This document shows positions 1 through 6,200 of a DNA stretch of 12,406 nt, piece after piece. Made by a program: the position numbers and the translations under genes. How positions within the stretch are numbered: position 1 is the stretch's first letter; each line of letters starts with the position of its first letter. The DNA is from DASWHR01 sp036398095 (GTDB lineage: Bacteria; Actinomycetota; AC-67), in assembly GCA_036398095.1 (NCBI GenBank), contig DASWHR010000144.1:1-12406 (forward strand). The letters are read 5' to 3'. Below the pieces are notes generated by a model. It did no database searches, was not told the origin of the DNA, and saw nothing but the letters and a program-made list of their open reading frames with translations.

Positions 1-249
1 TCGCTCGATCGTGCCGGTATTCACGTGGAACGCGAAGCCCGAAACGACGGCCTTCGGGTGTGCCGCGCGCCACGCTTCGATCCGGTCGAGGGCGTTGGCC
101 TGATCCAAGTCGGCGATCAACAGGTCGCAATCGCCGTCGCCCGCGTCGGGCACGGCCGATCGGCATTCGACCTGGAACCCGGCAGCGCGCGCGGCCGATT
201 CGACCCGGGAGCGGGACATCAGGTCGGCAACTGCGATCAGCACGCGCAT
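1..249 (-). CDS. Receiver-like small protein, N-terminal part (runs off left edge)
   Basis: Reading leftward from ATG at 249 gives 83 uninterrupted codons to the window edge, beginning MRVLIAVADLMSRSRVESAA. The pattern is alternating alpha/beta: a first strand VLIAVAD ending in D9, a helix with SRVESAARAAGF, then DLLIADL ending in D47, and a later strand AVVSGFAF. These match the places where response-regulator receiver domains carry strand 1, the phospho-acceptor Asp after strand 3, and strand 4. The acidic pair usual after strand 1 is reduced to one Asp, so it may be a divergent or non-phosphorylated receiver. I infer a cytoplasmic regulatory or binding role only. The gene is divergent from glpX. 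The other ATG at 254 is out of frame and soon stops, so 249 is the supported start. There is no Shine-Dalgarno; a -10 box sits 8 bases upstream. Family assignment is tentative because the C-terminal part is missing. Confidence 0.6.
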   Translation of the reverse strand, partial: MRVLIAVADLMSRSRVESAARAAGFQVECRSAVPDAGDGDCDLLIADLDQANALDRIEAWRAAHPKAVVSGFAFHVNTGTIER

Positions 250-257
250 GACATGCG

Positions 258-263
258 ATTCTA
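258..263 (-). promoter_or_regulatory. -10 box TAGAAT for the receiver-like gene (leaderless)
   Basis: On the minus strand TAGAAT lies exactly 8 bases before the ATG at 249. Transcription normally begins 6-8 bases after such a hexamer, so the mRNA would begin at or next to the start codon. There is no Shine-Dalgarno, as expected for leaderless translation. No convincing -35 box is visible. Confidence 0.45.
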
Positions 264-355
264 CCGGCCGCGCCGTATCCGCCGATGTGCATCCGCCGCG
301 GCCGAGTGGAACAATTGGGCTGTCGGTGGCCACGAAGCCCGCCGCATCCGACCCT

Positions 356-362
356 AGGAGAG
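356..362 (+). promoter_or_regulatory. Ribosome binding site of glpX
   Basis: AGGAGAG lies about 4 bases before the ATG at 366 and is purine-rich and close to the anti-Shine-Dalgarno consensus. It decides the start: the frame is open back to an ATG at 285, but that codon has no such site and the added 27 residues do not look like GlpX. Confidence 0.75.
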
Positions 363-365
363 ACG

Positions 366-1364
366 ATGACGCCCGCAAAGCCCGACCGGAACCTCGCGCT
401 CGAGCTGGTCCGCGTGACCGAAGCCGCCGCGCTGGCCGCCGCCCACTGGATGGGGCGCGGCGACAAGATCGGCGCCGACGGCGCGGCGGTGGACGCGATG
501 CGCCTGATGCTCAACAGCGTTTCGATCGACGGCATCGTCGTCATCGGCGAAGGCGAAAAGGACGCGGCGCCGATGCTCTTCAACGGCGAGCACGTCGGCA
601 CCGGTGAGCCGCCCCAGGTCGACATCGCCGTCGATCCGATCGACGGAACGCGGCTGCTGTCGCGCGGCGAAGCGAACGCGATCGCGGTGATCTCGGTCGC
701 CGAGCGCGGCACGATGCTGGACCCGGGCCCGTGCTTCTACATGGAAAAGGTCGCGACCGGCCCCGAGGGCGCCGACGTGATCGACATCGAAAAGCCCATC
801 GAAGACAACATCAAGGCCGTCGCCAAGGCCAAAGGCCTGGACGTGGACGAGGTGACGGTCGCGATGCTGGACCGGCCGCGCCACGACGACTTCGTCGAGC
901 GCGCGCGCGGCATCGGCGCACGCGTGCGACTGTTCAGCGACGGCGACATCGCGACGGCGATCGCGGCCGCCCGCGGGTTCCTCGGCATCGACCTGCTCTA
1001 CGGGATCGGCGGAACCCCCGAAGGCGTCACTTCGGCGTGCGCGCTGACCTGCATCGGCGGCGCGATCCAGGGCCGCCTGTGGCCGCGCAACGACGAGGAA
1101 TGTCGAAAGGCCATCGACATGGGCTACGACATCGCCAAGCCGATCTCGACGCGGGATCTGTGCTCGAGCGACGACATCTTCTTCGCCGCCACCGGCATCA
1201 CCGACGGCTTCCTGCTCGAAGGCGTGCGCTACGGCAAGGACCGGATCACGACGCAGTCGCTAATCATGCGGTCGCGCTCGGGCACGATCCGCACGGTCGT
1301 CGCCGAGCACGACGCCGGCAAGCTTCGCGAGATCGCCCGCGAAGAGCCCTGGCGCCGCCACTGA
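366..1364 (+). CDS. glpX: Class II fructose-1,6-bisphosphatase GlpX
   Basis: Hydrolyses fructose 1,6-bisphosphate to fructose 6-phosphate and phosphate in gluconeogenesis, in the cytoplasm; the family is metal dependent (Mn/Mg). The product is 332 residues, the usual length for GlpX (about 320-340). Visible hallmarks are GEGEKD at 61-66, the metal-binding VDPIDGT at 89-95 with D90 and D93, SDGD at 191-194, and GIGGTPEGV at 213-221. It has no signal peptide. The ATG at 366 is chosen because of the AGGAGAG site just upstream and because residue 1 then fits the family N terminus. cbs starts 19 bases after its stop codon, but a -10-like hexamer in that gap suggests cbs also has its own promoter. 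The upstream neighbour is divergent. GlpX is the main gluconeogenic FBPase in many actinobacteria, which fits the rest of the window. No truncation or missing catalytic residue was seen. Confidence 0.95.
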   Translation: MTPAKPDRNLALELVRVTEAAALAAAHWMGRGDKIGADGAAVDAMRLMLNSVSIDGIVVIGEGEKDAAPMLFNGEHVGTGEPPQVDIAVDPIDGTRLLSRGEANAIAVISVAERGTMLDPGPCFYMEKVATGPEGADVIDIEKPIEDNIKAVAKAKGLDVDEVTVAMLDRPRHDDFVERARGIGARVRLFSDGDIATAIAAARGFLGIDLLYGIGGTPEGVTSACALTCIGGAIQGRLWPRNDEECRKAIDMGYDIAKPISTRDLCSSDDIFFAATGITDGFLLEGVRYGKDRITTQSLIMRSRSGTIRTVVAEHDAGKLREIAREEPWRRH

Positions 1365-1369
1365 GCGAA

Positions 1370-1375
1370 TAGACT
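1370..1375 (+). promoter_or_regulatory. -10 box TAGACT for cbs (leaderless)
   Basis: TAGACT follows the glpX stop codon by 5 bases and lies 8 bases before the GTG at 1384, the same spacing as at the left-edge gene. The cbs start has no Shine-Dalgarno. This supports a leaderless transcript that begins at the upstream GTG and thus includes the N-terminal extension. No clear -35 box is visible, and read-through from glpX remains possible. Confidence 0.45.
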
Positions 1376-1383
1376 GCCGAGTC

Positions 1384-3042
1384 GTGGACGTCTTGGTCGT
1401 CGTCGGTGACGCGCCGCCGGGCCGCTTGGCCGTACGCGCGTCGCACATCGTCACGTCCGCCGACGGCTCGCTTTCGGCGGAGGCGCTGGCCGATCTGCGG
1501 GCGCGCATCCCGCGGCAGATCGTCGTCACCGGCCCGATGCCGCATGCAGAGACCGCCTCGCTGGCGTTGCATCGCGCCGGGCTCCCCGTGGCCGTCGCAA
1601 CGGCCGATGCGCTTCCCGACTCGCTTCGCAGCGTCGGGATCGAGGCGATCGACTTCACCGACCGCGGCGCGCCGATGGAGGTCGTCGATTCGCTGCTGGA
1701 TCTGGTCGGCAACACGCCGTTGGTGCGTCTGGACCGGGTCGGCCGCGATGTCGCGTGCCAGTTGCTGGCCAAGGTCGAGATGCTCTCGGCCGGCGGCAGC
1801 GTCAAGGACCGCATCGCGCTCGCGATGATCGAAGCCGCGGAGCGCGACGGGCTGCTCAAGCCCGGTGGCACGATCGTGGAACCGACGAGCGGCAACACCG
1901 GCGTCGGCCTTGCCATCGTCGCGGCGCGCAAGCGCTACCGCTGCGTGTTCACGATGCCCGACAAGATGAGCCAAGAGAAGATCTCGTTGCTGCGCGCCTA
2001 CGGCGCAGAAGTCGTGGTCTGCCCCACCGCCGTTGCGCCCGAGCATCCCGAGTCCTACTACTCGGTCGCGAACCGGCTTGCGCGCGAGATTCCCGGCGGC
2101 TTCCAGCCGAACCAGTACGCGAACCCGCACAACCCGTCCGCGCACGAAGCCTCGACCGGGCCGGAGATCTGGCGGCAGACGGCGGGGCGCGTCACGCATT
2201 TCGTGGCCGGGATCGGCACCGGCGGCACGATCAGCGGGACCGGCCGGTATCTGAAATCGCAGAATCCGAACGTGCAGATCATCGGCGCCGATCCGGAGGG
2301 CAGCGTGTATTCGGGCGGAGGCGGCCGGCCGTATCTGGTCGAAGGCGTCGGCGAGGACTTCTGGCCACAGACCTACGATCCTTCGGTCGTCGACCGCATC
2401 ATTGCGGTCAGCGATCGCGACTCGTTTCTGATGGCGCGGCGCGTCACGCGCGAGGAAGGGATCCTGATCGGAGGCTCATCGGGCCTCGCCGTCGCCGCCG
2501 CGCTCGTGGCCGCGCGCGACTGCGGCCCCGACGACGTGATGGTCGTGCTGCTGCCCGACTCGGGCCGTGGGTATCTGTCGAAGATCTTCAACGACGACTG
2601 GATGGCCGACTACGGATTCCTTCGCGTGGGCGGCGAGACCGTCGCCGACGTGCTTACCCGAAAGGGCGGCGCGATCCCCGCGCTGATCCACATCCACCCG
2701 GACGAAACCGTGCGCGCGGCGATCGACCTGCTCCGTGAATACAACGTCTCGCAAGTCCTGGTCGTCAAAGCCGAGCCGCCGCTCAACTTCGCCGAAGTCG
2801 CCGGATCGGTCGTCGAGACGTCGCTTCTGGAGAAGGTCTTTGCCGATCCGACGCTGCTCGACCGGCACGTCGGCGAGGCGATGGATCCGTCGCTGCCGAC
2901 CGTCGGCGCCGGCGAGCCGATCGACGTCGCCGTCGAAGCGCTCGAGAAAGGCCCCGCCGCCCTGGTCGTGGACGCCGGCCACCCGATCGGCATCGTCACG
3001 CGAAGCGACGTGCTGGACTTCCTGTCCAAACGCGGCAAGTAG
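1384..3042 (+). CDS. cbs: Cystathionine beta-synthase with CBS domains and extra N-terminal domain
   Basis: PLP enzyme that joins homocysteine and serine to cystathionine, the first step of reverse transsulfuration. Of 552 residues, about 98-412 are the fold-type II catalytic domain: GGSVKDR at 137-143 carries the PLP lysine K141, TSGNTG at 168-173 is the substrate/PLP loop, GTGGTISG at 278-285 grips the phosphate, and PDSGRGY lies at 391-397. Residues about 415-550 are a pair of CBS motifs, which in this family sense adenosyl ligands such as AdoMet. By recall, the sequence from M98 on aligns closely with M. tuberculosis Cbs (Rv1077, about 464 residues). Residues 1-97 are extra: an alpha/beta segment with strands MDVLVVVGD, QIVVTG and VAVATAD that I do not recognise. 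A start at M98 (ATG at 1675) would give the classical length, but it has no Shine-Dalgarno, whereas the GTG at 1384 has a well-placed -10 box and GC-rich third positions run through the extension. O-acetylserine sulfhydrylase is a less likely alternative because of the CBS domains. Confidence 0.93.
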   Translation: MDVLVVVGDAPPGRLAVRASHIVTSADGSLSAEALADLRARIPRQIVVTGPMPHAETASLALHRAGLPVAVATADALPDSLRSVGIEAIDFTDRGAPMEVVDSLLDLVGNTPLVRLDRVGRDVACQLLAKVEMLSAGGSVKDRIALAMIEAAERDGLLKPGGTIVEPTSGNTGVGLAIVAARKRYRCVFTMPDKMSQEKISLLRAYGAEVVVCPTAVAPEHPESYYSVANRLAREIPGGFQPNQYANPHNPSAHEASTGPEIWRQTAGRVTHFVAGIGTGGTISGTGRYLKSQNPNVQIIGADPEGSVYSGGGGRPYLVEGVGEDFWPQTYDPSVVDRIIAVSDRDSFLMARRVTREEGILIGGSSGLAVAAALVAARDCGPDDVMVVLLPDSGRGYLSKIFNDDWMADYGFLRVGGETVADVLTRKGGAIPALIHIHPDETVRAAIDLLREYNVSQVLVVKAEPPLNFAEVAGSVVETSLLEKVFADPTLLDRHVGEAMDPSLPTVGAGEPIDVAVEALEKGPAALVVDAGHPIGIVTRSDVLDFLSKRGK

Positions 3043-3214
3043 TAACTGACGGAGCGTTTCGACGGAAGACGATCGTCACGGCCTATGTTGCATTCCTGGC
3101 ACGTGCTTCGACGGCATCCCAACTAGTAATCGGTCGATGTCCGAACATGCGCTGTGTTACGACGCAGTTCGGTCGTCAACCTATCGACGCGATCTGCCGA
3201 CGACCTGTCTGACC

Positions 3215-3234
3215 GCGGGAAGATGCTATCCCGC
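3215..3234 (+). repeat. Inverted repeat, 6-base arms, 8-base loop
   Basis: GCGGGA at 3215-3220 pairs perfectly with TCCCGC at 3229-3234 around an 8-base loop. It ends 28 bases before the GTG at 3263, so it would lie in the leader and could be an operator or a small mRNA hairpin. Six-base arms in GC-rich DNA can arise by chance. Confidence 0.3.
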
Positions 3235-3247
3235 CGGGGCCGTGATC

Positions 3248-3256
3248 AGGGAGAGG
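3248..3256 (+). promoter_or_regulatory. Ribosome binding site setting the GTG start at 3263
   Basis: AGGGAGAGG ends 6 bases before the GTG at 3263, which is ideal spacing. From that codon the protein begins with a classical signal peptide. This rules against the in-frame ATG at 3137. Confidence 0.7.
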
Positions 3257-3262
3257 TTCATC

Positions 3263-6200
3263 GTGACAGTACATCGCGGGAAACGTGTACAAGCCGCTCT
3301 GTTGTCGGTCGCGCTACTGGGCAGCATCTTGGTGTCGATCCAGGCTGCGAAGGCGGTTGCGGTAAGTGCCGCTGAGTCGGAGCAGGCCTGGCAACTTCTT
3401 GATCAGCCGTTTACGGACGCGACTCCGGCGTCGCATCCGATTCTGGGAGCCGCGTTTCCTGATGCGGATTTGTTCTCGCCCGCACCGGTGGCCTCGATCG
3501 CGGTGGTTGCGAAGATCGATCGACCGGTGTCGTCCTCGTCGTGGCAGGTGTCGTTCGTCAATGATTTGGGGGCAGTCTTGGCAGCGGTCTCGTTCTCGTC
3601 TGAGACCGATGCGTATCAACTGAAAACGGGATCCTTTGCTTGGCCCGGTGCGAACCGGACGGTCCGCATCACAACGTCGTGGATATCGAGCGAACTGTGC
3701 ATTGCCGGCGTCTGTCCTGTGCCGGATTCGACGTTGACGGTCCGAAGCGCGATCGTTCGTGTCCATCAATCTGGCGTGCTCAAAAAGTCCGCGTCGCGTG
3801 TCGCCTTGTCGGCGGGAAACGAGACCGCCGCTGATGCGACGTTTGCCGATCTCGCCAACGTCGTCCACTACTATCATGTCGCCGGCGACTTCGCTCCGGC
3901 GCCGACCGTGCGACTCGAGGCGGTCGCCTCCGCCGGCGAGCCGACGCCTGTTGGAGTCCCACCCAAGATCGAGGTTCGGCTGATCGACAGCAACGGCGTG
4001 GTGGTCTCGGGCGCAGGGCTGGCGTTCACCTCGCCGCAGGTGACGTCTGCGATCTCGCCGCCGCTGACGTTGACCGACGGCCGCCTGTATCGGCTCCAGG
4101 TCCGCTCGGATTCGGCCGGCGCGACGCTCTATCTGGCGCGTCTGATCATGGATCAGTCAAGCGCGACCGGGATCGCCCGGACGGTCGCGTGGCTACCCAG
4201 CGTTAGCTTTGCTACGTCGTTCACCTCCGACGCGGAGTCGCTGTCCGGTCCCGCTCTTGCGCCGGCGTTCGATCAGGCGGGACCGGTTCGCGCCGCATGG
4301 ATCCGCAGCGTCGCCACCGAGCAAGGAAGCGGCTCTCATGCGGATGTGGTGCTGCAAAACGCGGGTGCCGGCTCGATGGCGCCGCAATTCAGCGCCCATA
4401 CCGGCTACATGTATCGTCTGACCGAGATCGCGGTGCCTGTTGCCGGAAACCTGTTGAACTCGGTCGGCCGACTCTACAATCAGTCGCTTCTGAATCCAAT
4501 CCGCGGCATGGTCTCATCGTCGGCGCTTCGGGTCGCCGCCGACCTGCTCGACGCGGCCGCGCCGGCGGGAACGTTTACGCAAACCACCAACCCGTACTAT
4601 CCCGGCGTGTTCAGCCCGAGCGGCTGGCCCGCATCCTTCCAGGCGACGATAACTGACCGCAGTCCGCCGATCGCCTGGACGCTAGACATCGTGAATGCAG
4701 GTGGAGTGACGGTGCGGAGCTGGGCCGGGAGCGTGGCGGCGTCGCCGGCGACGATCACGCAAACATGGGATGGCCATGGCTCCGACGGCCGCGTCCAGCT
4801 GGGCGGCGCTTATCAGGCACAGCTCCGGACGCGTGACGCGGCAGGAAACAGCAACCTGCGAACCCAATCGGTTCGCCTTGAGCTCACGCCGCTGGTGATC
4901 GCCTCGGCCTCGGTCACTCCTGCGTTCAATCCGACACCCAACATTTTCGCGTCGGCGCGGTTCACGGCGTCGTTCTCGCGGCTTGCGAGCTACACGCTTC
5001 AGATCGCCGACGCGCAGGGCCAGATCGTGCGGACTATCAGCACGGGCACGAACCTTGCGACGCAGATGGACCAGTTCTGGAACGGCAAGAACGACGCCGG
5101 AGCCCTGCTTGCCGCAGGAGCCTACACGGCCACGCTGACGGCGACCGACTATCTCGGGAATCGGAGCGTCACTTCCCTGCAGACCATCATCGATGCGACG
5201 CCGCCCACCATCGATGCGCTGCAATCACCGCCAGCGTCACCGCTGCAAGGCACCGTCCACTTAGAGGTCAGCGCCCAAGACAGCGGCGCCGGACTAATAA
5301 ATGTTCAGTTCCTGTACCGGCAGGTCAACGGCGACGAAACCGTGGGCCCATGGCTCCCGATCGCCACCATCTCAGGCGCGACGCCCTTCGCCTACGATTG
5401 GCCGACCTTCAGCACCGCCGACGGCACCATTGATCTCGTTGCCCGCGCCGCCGACAAGGCCGGAAACGTCTCCTGGAATGCGCCGCTGCGCATCGAGATC
5501 AGCAATCAAGGTCCCACGATCAGCGGATTCACATCCTCCCCCTCCGCGTTCAGCCCTTCCGGAAATAGTCCAGATCCCACCACGACGCTCTCCGCCGCTC
5601 TGGCCGACGCATCGACGCCGATCGACTGGAGCATCGCGATCACCAACACGTCCGGCGCGACAGTTCAAACGTTTGCCGGCAGCGGCGATTCGATCAGCCA
5701 GCCCTGGACCGGCCTGGACGGGGCCGGGCAGTCGCTAGCCGAAGGGATCTACACCGCCACGCTAACCGCAACCAACGCCTCCAGCCAAAGCACGATTGCC
5801 ACGACGTCGATCGTGATCGACAACACCTCTCCGGACCTGCTGATCACCAGCCCGATCAACGGGAGCGAGACGAGCTTCACCAAGCACACCGTCGCCGGCC
5901 TCGCCCAAGACGTATTCGGATCGTCGGCACTGCCCGGATCGGGAATCGATCCAGCATCCATCTCGCTCACCGTCGCGAACACGGGAAGCAGCGACCCATC
6001 GCAAACGCCGGCCGTCACCTTCACCGGCGAAACCATCCAGTCGGGATTCGTCGCGCTCGAGCCCGGCGCAACCTACACGGCAACCCTAGAAGCCGCCGAT
6101 CTCGCCGGCAACCATACTCAGACAACGAGCACGTTCACAGCCGTGCTCGACGCGCCCTCCACAAGCCATCCGGCGTTTAGCCCCAACCAAGACGGCGTGA

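Larger units (their letters stand above)
3043..3262 (+). other. Gap between cbs and giant exported gene: candidate promoter and operator elements
   Basis: 220 bases without a convincing gene. It holds a perfect 10-base palindrome GACGATCGTC at 3068-3077, two direct copies of TTCGACGG at 3058-3065 and 3107-3114, two TA-type -10 candidates (TATGTT at 3084-3089 and TAGTAAT at 3124-3130), a hairpin at 3215-3234 and the ribosome binding site of the next gene. No T-tailed hairpin marks a terminator for cbs. If either -10 candidate is used, the giant gene has a leader of roughly 130-170 bases, unlike its leaderless neighbours. The frame of the giant gene is open back to 3137, but I do not think that part is translated. 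Confidence 0.4.

Noticed and set aside
285..365. 27-residue N-terminal extension of GlpX from the ATG at 285
   Set aside because: The strong ribosome binding site at 356-362 points to the ATG at 366, and the extra residues do not resemble GlpX proteins.
250..365. Separate promoter for glpX in the divergent gap
   Set aside because: No TAnnnT hexamer at a fitting distance or clear -35 box could be picked out; the promoter must be there or overlap the left gene but is not recognisable by eye.
1264..2199. Long open frame on the minus strand across the end of glpX and the first half of cbs
   Set aside because: It is antisense to two certain genes, and its product is Arg/Asp-rich low-complexity sequence, as expected from GC-rich third positions read backwards.
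3137..3262. 42-residue N-terminal extension of the giant protein from the ATG at 3137
   Set aside because: It would bury the signal peptide behind a polar stretch; the AGGGAGAGG site and the GTG at 3263 fit better.
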